From: Candidatus Brevefilum sp.
GTDB taxonomy: Bacteria > Chloroflexota > Anaerolineae > Anaerolineales > Anaerolineaceae
Length of the DNA: 64,000 nucleotides
Direction: 5' to 3'
NCBI GenBank assembly: GCA_029210815.1
Contig: JARGGB010000006.1
Coordinates: 1 to 64,000, forward strand
Below, one piece after another: positions 35,585 to 44,412 of the stretch. A program made the position numbers and the translations under genes. Numbering within the stretch: the first letter of the stretch is position 1; each line of letters starts with the position of its first letter. Under the pieces are notes generated by a model that saw nothing but the letters and a program-made list of their open reading frames with translations, searched no databases and had not been told where the DNA came from.

Positions 35585-35684
35585 TTTTCAACAGCGCTTT
35601 CCACAGAAAACAGCGACTTCTCCACAGCTCTTATACAGAGGATTGATGTAAATGGGGAGAAAATGTGGATAAATTTGTGGAGAA
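35585..35684. promoter_or_regulatory. Cluster of six DnaA-box-like sites
   Basis: Compared with TTATCCACA: TTTTCAACA 35585-35593 (7/9), CTTTCCACA 35597-35605 (7/9), TTCTCCACA 35618-35626 (8/9) and TTATACAGA 35631-35639 (7/9) on the + strand; TGTGGATAA 35664-35672 (perfect on the minus strand) and TGTGGAGAA 35676-35684 (8/9, minus). Members are paired with start-to-start distances of 12, 13 and 12 bp. The cluster sits between convergent genes where gene orientation flips. It could be an origin-like, titration or other DnaA-binding element; function is inferred only. Confidence 0.5.
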
Positions 35685-35731
35685 GGTAGCAAATTAGATC
35701 ATCACATCCTAATTCCTTTAGACATATCCGT

Positions 35732-37330
35732 TTAGTTTTGCAACACACTGATCCCGATATTATCAGCGTGGTCACTGATTCGCTCGAGGAGGCGTAAGGT
35801 TTCTGTGTAGAGCACATCCACCTTTGGTTTGCAGCAGCCAGTTTCTAGCCTTTGGATATGGTTCTGGCGGGCGATTAAGTATGTATTATCGAATTCACTT
35901 TCAATGCAGCACACTTCTTTGGCGAGGTCATGGTCTTTATTTTGAAATGCTTGCAGTGATAAAGAATATGTCCGATGCGCTTCCTGCCACAATTGGTTAA
36001 ATTCTGTTACAGCTTCATCTGAAAACGGAATGTCGGTCATTGCCCTGTCCTGGGCGAACTGTGCAATATCCTCAGCCATATCGCCCACGCGTTCAATATC
36101 AACCAATAAATTCTTTATTTGAAAGCTGCGATTTTGCTGCGCATTGCTTAATGTTGAGCGCATCAGGGTGTTGATAAATCTTTCAAGCTCCCTTGAGACC
36201 GGGTCAACGATGTCATCCTCCAAGCGCAAGACACGTTCAGCCTTTGACATGTCTTTTTCCAATAGCGCCTGGCAGCTTAATGTGATCATTTCACTGGTGA
36301 CTTCTCCCAGACGTAGCAGTTCCCGGCTTGCTTCATTAATGGCTACAGACGGCACAGCATATTGGTTTTCATCAATATATTTCGTGGGTTTTTCTTTTTC
36401 CTTCTGAGGGTCTACAGGAGCAAGACTTTTCGCGATTGAGGCGATTTGTTTTGTAAATGGAAACAGGATGACGCTGACTGCCACATTGAAAATGGAGTGT
36501 GCATTTGCGATTTGCCGGGCTAATATCCCTGAAGTTCCCTGAATAAGGTTGGCAAACGGCGTGATAAAGGGGAGAAAGATCAATACCCCGGAGATATTGA
36601 TGATGATTTGTGCAATAGAGGCTTGCCGGGCTGTTGGCGACAGTTTCAGAGAAGCAATTAATCCTGTAATACAGGTGCCAATGTTTGCACCCAGGATGAT
36701 CCCGATGGCACCTCTTAAAGTTATCGCCTGGCTGAGTCCCATGGCAACAACCAGGCTGGAAACAGCTGAACTGCTTTGAGTGACGCCTGTAAGAACTGTG
36801 CCCGCCAGGACCCCAAGCCAGGTACTTTTTCCCAGGAGGAGGGCATTTGCTATCCAGGTGATTTCAATAAGCGAATCGAGGGCTGAAGACATATACCCCA
36901 TCCCAACAAAGATGATTCCCAACCCCATCAGGATTTCGCCAAACTTCTTCCAGTCGCGTTTTGGAAAAAATTCGAGAAAAATCAAACCTGCAATGATCAA
37001 AATCAGACGGAAGTCACCGACATGGAAGGACACAATTTGGGTGGTCATTGTGGTGCCGATTTCCTGACCAAGCATCACACTGATGGCTTGCTCAACGGTC
37101 ATCAGGTTCGCATTGATCAGGCCGATCATGGTAACCATGATCAGGCTGCTGCTCTGAACCAGTGCGGTTGCCACAGAGCCAAAAACAGCACTTTTCACAC
37201 GGTTATTGGTGACTTTATCCAGCCATTTTTGGATTTGATCGCCTGCTAATTTTTCGATACCAGAACTCAGCATATTAATGCCGAATAAAAATAATGCCAG
37301 TCCTCCCAATATTTGAACGAGACCTACCAT
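35732..37330 (-). CDS. Na/Pi cotransporter family protein with PhoU-like domain
   Basis: A 532-residue inner-membrane protein. The N-terminal two thirds contain two inverted membrane repeats, each with the signature QSSS (ALVQSSSLIMVTMIG and VTQSSSAVSSLVVAMG) of SLC34/NptA-type sodium-phosphate carriers. The C-terminal part (about 330-530) is helical and PhoU-like. It should import or balance phosphate using a Na+ gradient. ATG 37330 is chosen because AGGAGG lies 4 nt upstream; the longer frame to 37351 is unlikely. A low-affinity phosphate route fits the PhoR/PhoB/PstB genes further right. Confidence 0.87.
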   Translation of the reverse strand: MVGLVQILGGLALFLFGINMLSSGIEKLAGDQIQKWLDKVTNNRVKSAVFGSVATALVQSSSLIMVTMIGLINANLMTVEQAISVMLGQEIGTTMTTQIVSFHVGDFRLILIIAGLIFLEFFPKRDWKKFGEILMGLGIIFVGMGYMSSALDSLIEITWIANALLLGKSTWLGVLAGTVLTGVTQSSSAVSSLVVAMGLSQAITLRGAIGIILGANIGTCITGLIASLKLSPTARQASIAQIIINISGVLIFLPFITPFANLIQGTSGILARQIANAHSIFNVAVSVILFPFTKQIASIAKSLAPVDPQKEKEKPTKYIDENQYAVPSVAINEASRELLRLGEVTSEMITLSCQALLEKDMSKAERVLRLEDDIVDPVSRELERFINTLMRSTLSNAQQNRSFQIKNLLVDIERVGDMAEDIAQFAQDRAMTDIPFSDEAVTEFNQLWQEAHRTYSLSLQAFQNKDHDLAKEVCCIESEFDNTYLIARQNHIQRLETGCCKPKVDVLYTETLRLLERISDHADNIGISVLQN

Positions 37331-37386
37331 GAACCCTCCTGGAAGGAACAAAACGGTGTTTATTTACGCATCAATCATATCATGAG

Positions 37387-37580
37387 TTAATCCGGATTTT
37401 CATCAATTTCCATCAGGAATGCTGACAGGTATGATTTATCCTCATAACCATCAGCCACGAGGATAAACCGCCCATCCGGGCTGACTGTAATGGCAACAGG
37501 ATCCAAAAATGAATCATTTCTTAATAGACGTACCAATGGATTATATCTATGTATAGGAGGGTTATCATAAATTCGTTAAA
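37387..37580 (-). pseudogene. C-terminal remnant of a beta-propeller protein
   Basis: A minus-strand frame open from about 37580 to the stop at 37387-37389 encodes YNPLVRLLRN, AITVSPDGRFILVADGYEDK and a short acidic end. The SPDGRFILVADG phrase is a typical propeller blade. There is no convincing start codon or ribosome site, and an in-frame stop lies just upstream, so it looks like the tail of a decayed or truncated gene. The rest of the gap to 37811 shows no convincing gene. Confidence 0.5.
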
Positions 37581-37811
37581 GATTTGAGAGTGGCAGTGTT
37601 CCTTACATGGAAGGTCGGCTAAATAGAGTATCATCCTCCTTTGAATACACAGAATTTATCAAAGCGGGACATTGCAATAATTTAGCTACGAATCAGATAA
37701 AATCGAGCTGTAAATTAAATTTGAAGCGTATAATAGGTATTCAAGCGGTCAATAAGATTTTTGCTGTTCGAAAGTTAAATTTGTGTCATTAATGAAGGAG
37801 ATTATTATCGC

Positions 37812-38450
37812 ATGGATAAATTTATTGCAGTTGCAGGAAATATTGGCGTTGGGAAATCAACATTGGTGAAATTACTCAGCGAAAATCTGGGGTGGACACC
37901 CTTCTTTGAACCTGTAACTGAAAACCCTTACCTGGCTGATTTTTATGAGGACATGCAAGCCTGGGGTTTCCATTCACAAATTTATTTCCTGATGCGCCGC
38001 TTGCGAATTCATCGCAAGTTAATGGATATGAAGGGCTCTGTTATCCAGGATCGCAGCGTTTATGAGGATGCAGAGATCTTTGCCCATAATCTCTTTTTGC
38101 AGAAAGCGATCAACCAGCGAGATTACGCAACCTACCAGGAGCTGTACCGGGTTTTGGTTGAGTTTCTCCCCCCGCCCGACCTGGTGATCTACCTCAGGGC
38201 ATCGGTGTCAACCCTTGTCAGCCGAATTTCAAAGCGGAATCGGGATTATGAACGCACCATCAGCCCTGACTACCTTGCTGATCTCAACCAGCTTTATGAG
38301 GATTGGGTGGCTCACTTCGACCTTTGCCCGGTATTGACCGTACCATGCGACAACCTGGATTATGTAGCGAAACCACAGCATTTATCTTTAATTGCAGACA
38401 AAGTCAAGGATATTTTAGTTGGAAAAGATGAAGTGCGATTTGACGTCTGA
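37812..38450 (+). CDS. Deoxynucleoside kinase
   Basis: A 212-residue kinase of the deoxyadenosine/deoxyguanosine kinase family, salvaging deoxynucleosides to monophosphates. P-loop GNIGVGKST is at 9-17; the substrate-binding FEPVTENPYLADFYED block, the DRS motif in QDRSVYEDAEIF and the LID-like RISKRNRDYER are present. It is one of only three + strand genes in the right half. AAGGAG occurs 11-12 nt before the ATG. Nucleoside specificity cannot be read. Confidence 0.9.
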   Translation: MDKFIAVAGNIGVGKSTLVKLLSENLGWTPFFEPVTENPYLADFYEDMQAWGFHSQIYFLMRRLRIHRKLMDMKGSVIQDRSVYEDAEIFAHNLFLQKAINQRDYATYQELYRVLVEFLPPPDLVIYLRASVSTLVSRISKRNRDYERTISPDYLADLNQLYEDWVAHFDLCPVLTVPCDNLDYVAKPQHLSLIADKVKDILVGKDEVRFDV

Positions 38451-38474
38451 TTATTGGTGATGGTTAAACAGAAA

Positions 38475-38498
38475 ATGGACGTATATGCGTGCGTCCAT
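38475..38498. terminator. Hairpin between convergent kinase and spoVS genes
   Basis: ATGGACG (38475-38481) pairs with CGTCCAT (38492-38498) around a 10-nt loop; no long T-run on either side. Possibly a bidirectional terminator. Confidence 0.4.
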
Positions 38499-38557
38499 AT
38501 CTTTGATATAACATTATTATTTTATAATGATTACCGATCGAAATTTATCTGAGTTAC

Positions 38558-38863
38558 TTATTCCGATAGGACATCCTTTGCTGCATCTTGTGCTGGCTCC
38601 TCACCTCTTGGTGTGATTGTCAGCTTGATCGCGGTGCGAACTTTGCCGTCGATGTCCACATCAACGAATTCTGGTACGCAAACGATATCAATACCGTCAT
38701 TGACCAGGTAACCCTTGGCGAGGATCACGGCTTTCACCGCTTGATTTACAGCACCAGCACCGATCGATTGGACTTCCGCCAAACGATGCTCACGCATGAC
38801 ACCTGCGATTGCCCCTGCTACGGCAGCGGTGCGGGAGTTTGCCGAAACTTTTATGATGTTCAT
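38558..38863 (-). CDS. spoVS: SpoVS-like protein
   Basis: A 101-residue protein with the SpoVS pattern: KVSANSRTAAVAGAIAGVMRE, the IGAGAVNQAVKAVILAKGYL core and VDIDGKVRTAIKLTITPR. SpoVS proteins have an Alba-like fold and are found in many bacteria that do not sporulate, including Chloroflexota and Deinococcota; a nucleic-acid-binding role is often assumed. GGGAG lies 6-7 nt before the ATG. A charged tail follows residue 85. It stands alone between convergent dNK and an upstream 186-bp gap. Confidence 0.9.
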   Translation of the reverse strand: MNIIKVSANSRTAAVAGAIAGVMREHRLAEVQSIGAGAVNQAVKAVILAKGYLVNDGIDIVCVPEFVDVDIDGKVRTAIKLTITPRGEEPAQDAAKDVLSE

Positions 38864-39049
38864 AACTCTCTCCCTGTATTGAAATTAATATGTTTCATTG
38901 CTAATAAAGATTTAATGTACTGGGGCTTTATTTTCTTAAATTTTACAAGATTTTCCCTTTTATAGCAAGACATTGCACAATCTTCTTGATTAGAAATTAA
39001 TTGAGATTTATCTATAGAGGAGTGAATAAGATAATTCTTAATTTCAATC

Positions 39050-40180
39050 TTATAAGGGTATTTGATAAACCCGGTAGCGTTTATACAGTTTTCCCCCCAC
39101 GCGTTCTGCCAGCATTGGTGTTTTTGGATTGTCCTCAGAGGTCAAAGAAAGGTCCGCCCAGGTATAGCCCTTCTCTTTTGCCCGTTTGATCATCTCCGAA
39201 AAGAGCATCAAGCTGACACCGCTCCCCCAGTATTCAGGCAGCACCAAAACGCTTTTAATCGCCAGACATTTGGGCTGGAGGTTTCTATAACGCAGCATTC
39301 TCAGGTAATCCCAGGGATAACGCAATCCGTTGACCTTGTGAAGGATCTCGTTCAGGTTTGGGATGCCCGGGAAGAATCCCACAGTTTGATCGCCAACATC
39401 GGCAAACAATATCAGGTATGGGTCCGCATATTTTCTGAAGGGCTCAAGGGAGTCGTCCAGCGCCTGGCGATCCCATCCAACGAAATCGGATAAGTGCGCC
39501 AGGGATTTATTAAGTAAGTAATGGATGCGATCTGCTTCCTTGTCCCATTCATCCATCCTTCCCTGGCGGACCACGGCAGTGCCGCGTTCGGCTGCTTTCT
39601 CAGCAAGTTTATGCAGCAGGCGAAACTCGCGGTTGTCCTGTGTGAGATCCACAGCAAAGGCGATGTTATCCGGTCGCAGTGGTGTAAAGCCGTGATTGGT
39701 AACGAGCCCTTCATAATAAGGTGGCGTATGGCCGCAGTTGATAACAGCGGGGCGGTCTCGCCCTTCGATTAGAATCCCATAAGCTGAATCATAATCCTGG
39801 TGGAAGGGACCAATCAGCCGGCTCAAGCCCCGTTTTTTAGCCCAGGTTTTAGCGGTTTCAAAGAGTTTATCTGCCACGTTCTGGTCATCTACACATTCAA
39901 AAAAGCCAAACATGCCATCTTTAAGTTTCCGAGATTGGTTGGAAGAATGGTCAACAGCAGCCATGATCGTGCCGGATAATTTGTCATCCTTAACGGCTAA
40001 AAAGAAGTCTGCTTCGCCGTGATTATAAAAGGTCCCTTTTTGTGGATTTAATTGTTTCATCCGTTCAGGAAGCAAAGGCGGCACCCATAAAGGGTCATTT
40101 TTATAAATTTGCCATGGGAAGGTAGCAAATCGCCGCCGTTGGAGCTGGGTTTCTACTTTTTCGATGTTGAGTGGGCTCAC
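39050..40180 (-). CDS. GNAT-superfamily acetyltransferase-like protein
   Basis: About 376 residues. The C-terminal third carries a GNAT-like acetyl-CoA region: VLPEYWGSGVSLMLFSEMI and KGYTWADLSLTSEDNPKT. The N-terminal part (FATFPWQIYKNDPLWVPPL) is the start of a broadly distributed uncharacterised family that appears to contain two GNAT-like halves. The frame extends to 40222, but the upstream part overlaps the terminator of the next gene; GTG 40180 with CAGGAG 5 nt upstream is the better start. Substrate unknown. Confidence 0.7.
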   Translation of the reverse strand: MSPLNIEKVETQLQRRRFATFPWQIYKNDPLWVPPLLPERMKQLNPQKGTFYNHGEADFFLAVKDDKLSGTIMAAVDHSSNQSRKLKDGMFGFFECVDDQNVADKLFETAKTWAKKRGLSRLIGPFHQDYDSAYGILIEGRDRPAVINCGHTPPYYEGLVTNHGFTPLRPDNIAFAVDLTQDNREFRLLHKLAEKAAERGTAVVRQGRMDEWDKEADRIHYLLNKSLAHLSDFVGWDRQALDDSLEPFRKYADPYLILFADVGDQTVGFFPGIPNLNEILHKVNGLRYPWDYLRMLRYRNLQPKCLAIKSVLVLPEYWGSGVSLMLFSEMIKRAKEKGYTWADLSLTSEDNPKTPMLAERVGGKLYKRYRVYQIPL

Positions 40181-40221
40181 AATGACTCCTGAGCTTTGGT
40201 ATTTAAATAGGATTTTTATCA

Positions 40222-40255
40222 AAAAATCCCCTGGTTTGGAATTATAAACCAGGGG
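40222..40255 (-). terminator. Terminator of the GPH symporter gene
   Basis: CCCCTGGTTT (40228-40237) and AAACCAGGGG (40246-40255) form a 10-bp stem with an 8-nt loop; on the minus strand it is followed by ATTTTTTGAT. Confidence 0.8.
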
Positions 40256-40339
40256 AATATTAATTAGTTATTCTCTGCAGTGATGTGACTTGCGATCATG
40301 GACATCCTGTGCCCGTCTTTCAAATCTTACCTGAAGGGA

Positions 40340-41749
40340 TTAAATCGTTTCCTCAATGCCAGGCAAGGACTTCTTTTCTGCTCGTTTGAGCTTTCGCTCT
40401 GCTCGTCGCTGTCGTAAGGCTTCAACAATCTCATGATGCTGCTGCCTGGTGAGCGGGTAAAAGATTGCCATAATAATGCCTGATAAGAGCAATATTGCAG
40501 GTAGGGGTCCCATCACCAGTCGGACGCCCAACAAACCTTTTGCTGACTGAACGACACCCTGTCCTTCTTTAAAACCCATAAATTGCAGTATTAACAAGCT
40601 CAGCGGTTGAGCGATAGCCATGCCGACCTTGCCCATTAATGTGATCAGGCTGTAGAACATGCCTTCGTTCCTTTGACCGGTTTGCCACTCTTCCCATTCA
40701 ATGGCATCCGGGATGATCGCCCAGGGTAAAACCTGCGCTGCACTAACGCCGATCCCAGCCATGACGCATAAAAGAAGGATGAGCCAGAAGGGTGTTTCAG
40801 GAGACATGAAAATCAAGACTATCATCACCACTGCCCAAAACGCCACACCGGAGATATAGGCGTAACGTTTATTCCAGTGCTTTGAAACCCAGTTCCAGAT
40901 CGGTAGTGCAAAAATTGCTGTAACGAAGATGCTGACCATGATGATCATGCTTTGGGATTGGCGCTCAACAACGTAAATGATGAAGAATTGTAAATTTGAT
41001 TCCACCACTATGATCGTCATCCAGGTGAATAAGTACATCAATGCGCCAAAAACAAATGGACGATTTTTAAAAGCGGCTTTAAGAGAGGGGAAAAACTTGG
41101 GGAGCGATTCTCTCTGGTATTCTTGTTTTTCTTTTGTCCCAAAGAATACTAAAAGTATCGGTGTGGCAGCAATTGCACCAGCGATGAGTGCCATGGTCAA
41201 TACATCTTGTTTGGTGGCTTGCGTCCAATCATTGCCGATGATCAGCAAGGGCAGGACGTATGCGGTCAGGCTGCCGATGATGTTGAACATCATTCGGAAG
41301 CTGGTTAACTTGGTGCGTTCATCGTAATCATCGGTTAATTCCGGGGTCAGGGCAAAGTAAGGCATATAAACGGTTGTTGCCAGTGCTTCATAAACGATGT
41401 ATGCCAGAGAATAATAAATGATCAACCCCGTTCGACTAAAATCAGGTCCAAGCCAAAGCAAGGTGAAGGAAAGCCCAAAGGGGATAGCGCCAAACAATAA
41501 GAACGGGCGGCGGCGTCCCCAGCGTGTCCGCGTTCGATCTGATAGGTGCCCAATAATTGGGTCGTTGATGAAGTCCCAGCTGCGTCCAACAATAAAAATG
41601 ATTGCCACCAATCCTGGGGGCATTCCTACAACGGTGACCATGAATACTGAAAAGAAGGCTGTGATGATGGAATTATTCATGCTGAAGCCAAGATCACCAG
41701 AGCCGTAGATGATCTTTCTCCAAAGTGGCAATTTGTCTTTTTCTTCCAT
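40340..41749 (-). CDS. GPH-family (melibiose carrier-like) cation:sugar symporter
   Basis: A 469-residue carrier with twelve predicted helices. KIIYGSGDLGFSM at the N-terminus, GRSWDFINDPIIGHLSDRTRTRWGRRRPFLL in the first loop region (the Asp residues are the cation site in MelB) and YMPYFALTPELTDDYDERTKLTSFRM are characteristic of glycoside-pentoside-hexuronide transporters. It should co-import a glycoside with Na+ or H+. The basic C-terminal tail is long. AGAGAGG precedes the ATG. No glycosidase gene is adjacent. Confidence 0.87.
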   Translation of the reverse strand: MEEKDKLPLWRKIIYGSGDLGFSMNNSIITAFFSVFMVTVVGMPPGLVAIIFIVGRSWDFINDPIIGHLSDRTRTRWGRRRPFLLFGAIPFGLSFTLLWLGPDFSRTGLIIYYSLAYIVYEALATTVYMPYFALTPELTDDYDERTKLTSFRMMFNIIGSLTAYVLPLLIIGNDWTQATKQDVLTMALIAGAIAATPILLVFFGTKEKQEYQRESLPKFFPSLKAAFKNRPFVFGALMYLFTWMTIIVVESNLQFFIIYVVERQSQSMIIMVSIFVTAIFALPIWNWVSKHWNKRYAYISGVAFWAVVMIVLIFMSPETPFWLILLLCVMAGIGVSAAQVLPWAIIPDAIEWEEWQTGQRNEGMFYSLITLMGKVGMAIAQPLSLLILQFMGFKEGQGVVQSAKGLLGVRLVMGPLPAILLLSGIIMAIFYPLTRQQHHEIVEALRQRRAERKLKRAEKKSLPGIEETI

Positions 41750-42076
41750 TCAAGTAATCCTCTCTAAATTTGTCGATATTAATACAACACAAAAATGGCG
41801 TTTGAGTTGTGAGATCTTGTGATCTGCACACCCACTTTCAGGTTAATCGAATTTTCAAAACCAAGGTGTTTATTTTCTTATAAATTTGTAAAATGTGCAA
41901 TTGGTCCATAATGATAAAAACACAATGATTGTATCATCATAAGGGATAAGGTGCCAAATAGCGAGCGATCCCCCAAATGGGAAAATCAGGTCGCGTTATA
42001 GTGAATACAGCCACAGCCGAGGTGTCACCAGCGTCCGTCAAAGGATAACAATTTGGCAATCTCAGGTTTTACAGAT

Positions 42077-42142
42077 GTCACGTAGGTTGACCTGTCCCCG
42101 AAGCGAAGCGTAGTGGGATGAGGGCAACCATACGTGACCTAC
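42077..42142 (-). repeat. GTAGGTCAC-type REP-like hairpin with long loop
   Basis: GTCACGTAGGTTG (42077-42089) pairs with CAACCATACGTGAC (42125-42138), followed by CTAC, so the minus strand begins GTAGGTCACGTATGGTTG. The next 25 bp and the hairpin arm match the 5326-5364 segment with only about two differences, in reverse complement. The loop is 35 nt here. The remainder of the gap 41750-42076 shows nothing I can assign. Confidence 0.65.
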
Positions 42143-42166
42143 GAATTCTTATAATTTGAGAGCAAT

Positions 42167-42235
42167 TCCTGGTAACTGATTGCCTAATACCTGATTACCC
42201 AATACCTGATTGCCTGTTACCTGATTACCTGCATT
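42167..42235. repeat. Tandem array (TACCTGATTGCCTAA type)
   Basis: Five units of roughly 15 bp, such as TACCTGATTACCCAA and TACCTGATTGCCTGT, ending 18 nt before the malic enzyme stop codon. Same family as the array at 247-431 and in the same order relative to its hairpin. Confidence 0.75.
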
Positions 42236-42252
42236 ACTCAAACACTTCATCA

Positions 42253-43536
42253 TTACGCCCGAATAATCAACCGTTCTTCCAGCTTGTTTACATACTGGCC
42301 AATGTCTATCGATAACCTTGCAGTGCCGCTCTCCACAGCTGCTCTTGCAACAGCAGGTGCTTCCCATAGGCATACCCGCCGGTCGAAAGGTTTTGGCACA
42401 ATATAATCCGGACCAAATTCAAGGTGTTCCAATTGATAAGCCTCAAGCACCGCCTTACTTACGTGTTCCTTGGCAAGGTTTGCCAGTGCAAAAGAAGCAG
42501 CCATCTTCATGGCATCATTAATCTCCCGGGCACGCACATCAAGCGCACCACGGAAGATGAAAGGGAATCCAAGCACATTATTGATTTGGTTTGGGAAGTC
42601 TGAACGTCCGGTGCCAATAATGGCATCCGGGCGTGCTTCCTTTGCGAGTTCATATTTAATTTCCGGGTCGGGGTTCGCCATTGCAAACACAATTGGATCC
42701 CTGCGCATGCTTTTGAGCATCTCCTGGCTGACGAGATTCGCTGCTGAAAGCCCGATGAAAACATCAGCGCCTTTGATAATGTCGCTTAAAGTAGCTTTAT
42801 GATCTCCTTTTGCAAAGCGTTCTTTGTCTGGGGTCATTTCCTCTTTACGTCCGTGATAAACCAGCCCATGAATATCTGAAATCCAGATATTTTCATAAGG
42901 CACCCCGAGCTTAACCAGGTGTTTGGCACAGGACATTCCTGCTGCCCCGGCACCTGAGAACACAATTTTCACTTCGTCCGGTTTTCGACCGGTAATTTCC
43001 AATGCATTTAGGAAGGCTGCCCCAAGGATGATCGCCGTTCCATGCTGGTCATCATGAAACACAGGGATATCTAGTTTTTCCTTCAACTGGGCTTCAATAT
43101 AAAAACATTCGGGTGCCTTGATGTCTTCCAGGTTGATCCCGCCGAAGCTTGGGGCAATCAACTCAACCGCTTTCACAACATCCTCCGGGTCTTCGGAATC
43201 AATCTCAATATCAAAGACATCGATATCCGCGAAGGCTTTAAACAGCACGGCTTTCCCCTCCATGACCGGTTTGGAAGCCAGAGGACCGCGATTACCCAAA
43301 CCCAGGATGGCGGTACCGTTGGATACCACAGCGACGAGATTACCCTTATTGGTGTAACGGTAAGCCTGTTCTTGATCCTGGTCAATTTCCAAAACGGGAT
43401 ATGCCACACCCGGTGTATAAGCTAAGCCCAAATCATATTGCGTTTTCAAGGGTTTTGTTGAGATGACTGCAGTTTTACCAGGTACGCCGTTTGCATGATG
43501 ATATTCAAGCGCAGCTTCCTTTGTTATTTTCGTCAT
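42253..43536 (-). CDS. NAD(P)-dependent malic enzyme
   Basis: A 427-residue malic enzyme (decarboxylating malate dehydrogenase) of the short bacterial type. [12 protein letters not shown] near residue 40, [21 protein letters not shown] with the catalytic and substrate region, FEDI-like [21 protein letters not shown] with metal-binding Asp residues, and the second Rossmann motif [11 protein letters not shown] are all visible. It converts malate to pyruvate and CO2 with reduction of NAD(P)+. AAGGAG precedes the ATG by 8 nt. The coenzyme cannot be decided. Confidence 0.93.
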   Translation of the reverse strand: MTKITKEAALEYHHANGVPGKTAVISTKPLKTQYDLGLAYTPGVAYPVLEIDQDQEQAYRYTNKGNLVAVVSNGTAILGLGNRGPLASKPVMEGKAVLFKAFADIDVFDIEIDSEDPEDVVKAVELIAPSFGGINLEDIKAPECFYIEAQLKEKLDIPVFHDDQHGTAIILGAAFLNALEITGRKPDEVKIVFSGAGAAGMSCAKHLVKLGVPYENIWISDIHGLVYHGRKEEMTPDKERFAKGDHKATLSDIIKGADVFIGLSAANLVSQEMLKSMRRDPIVFAMANPDPEIKYELAKEARPDAIIGTGRSDFPNQINNVLGFPFIFRGALDVRAREINDAMKMAASFALANLAKEHVSKAVLEAYQLEHLEFGPDYIVPKPFDRRVCLWEAPAVARAAVESGTARLSIDIGQYVNKLEERLIIRA

Positions 43537-43647
43537 GTGTTTTACTCCTTTGTTTGGTATAAAAGCCTAATAAAATTGTCAGAGATGTTTTTCAACATAT
43601 TATTTGTCAAGGCGATCTGTTAAAAGCAATTCATTTGAGTAATAATT

Positions 43648-43683
43648 ATAAGCGCTGCCCTTTTGTTGAGGGGCAGCGCTTAT
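43648..43683 (-). terminator. Strong terminator after the secreted-protein gene
   Basis: ATAAGCGCTGCCC (43648-43660) and GGGCAGCGCTTAT (43671-43683) form a perfect 13-bp stem with a 10-nt loop, 47 nt past the stop of the minus-strand gene ending at 43730. Confidence 0.75.
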
Positions 43684-43729
43684 CAATGCTTTTGTTCGTA
43701 TGTGAAAAACTGGTCTATAGCAAAGATGT

Positions 43730-44371
43730 TTACCGATACCTGCCAGACCAAAACGGGCGGCCGGTTTCATCGCGAAGGGCTAACTCCTGCTGGGTGACAT
43801 TATTGGTGATCTCACCCAATTCAAATCTGTCTCCTTCGTAAAATCCCACAAGGACCAGCTCGTTGCCAATTTCAACCTTAAAATCATTATCCTGCAAAAA
43901 GCCTAAGGCGCGGCCTCCAATTTCCAGTTCAAACCCTTCATTGTTCGACACAAGCCATTGGTCATCTGCAATTGTCTCAACCGTGACAGTGATCGGGTCT
44001 GCCCAGATCTTTGGCTCTGTTACGGCGACTCCTAATCCTCCGTCCAGGGGAGTTTCAGCACCCAGGCCCAAACCCGTGCCGCCGTTATTCCTGCCGCCGC
44101 CAAGCCTCGAAGAATTATCAGCTGTTTGATTGTTGTATTGCAGTTCACTGCTCTTGTTATTTCTTCCCAGTTGGGGAGAATTACTGGATTCATCGGATTG
44201 TTCACTGTTGAGGTAACCGCTTTCAGTACCGTTTCTCCGATCAGTCCCTTCACTGAGGGCTAGCGGCTCATTATCATCGGATTTTGCAATGGTTCGATTG
44301 ACCGCGCCCAATATCAGCAGACCAAACACCAATGCCAGCAATACGCTTGCGAAAACTTTCTTTATCATCAT
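43730..44371 (-). CDS. Secreted or membrane-anchored protein of unknown function
   Basis: About 213 residues: an N-terminal hydrophobic segment (FASVLLALVFGLLILGAV) acting as signal or anchor, a Ser/Asn/Gln-rich low-complexity region (about 30-85), a Gly-rich stretch, and a C-terminal domain with ITVTVETIADDQWLVSN and an ELEIGGRALGFL segment. I do not recognise the family. ATG 44371 is chosen because GAGG lies 5 nt upstream; the frame extends to 44416. It follows the DUF4405-like gene by 41 nt and precedes a strong terminator, so the two form an operon divergent from a two-component system. Confidence 0.6.
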   Translation of the reverse strand: MMIKKVFASVLLALVFGLLILGAVNRTIAKSDDNEPLALSEGTDRRNGTESGYLNSEQSDESSNSPQLGRNNKSSELQYNNQTADNSSRLGGGRNNGGTGLGLGAETPLDGGLGVAVTEPKIWADPITVTVETIADDQWLVSNNEGFELEIGGRALGFLQDNDFKVEIGNELVLVGFYEGDRFELGEITNNVTQQELALRDETGRPFWSGRYR

Positions 44372-44412
44372 TAATGCCTCACTTCTCATAGATTTATAAG
44401 GTCTATTTAATT

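Noticed and set aside
37361-37392. dif-like sequence ACGCATCAATCATATCATGA near the strand switch
   Set aside because: Arm similarity to known dif sites requires shifts and gaps; not enough matches to call it.
37607-37792. 61-codon + frame upstream of the deoxynucleoside kinase
   Set aside because: No ribosome site, no recognisable motif, AT-rich non-coding composition; likely leader DNA.
42045-42056. GGATAACAATTT resembling part of the lac operator
   Set aside because: Only a 12-nt match with no symmetrical second half and no LacI-type gene nearby; chance similarity.
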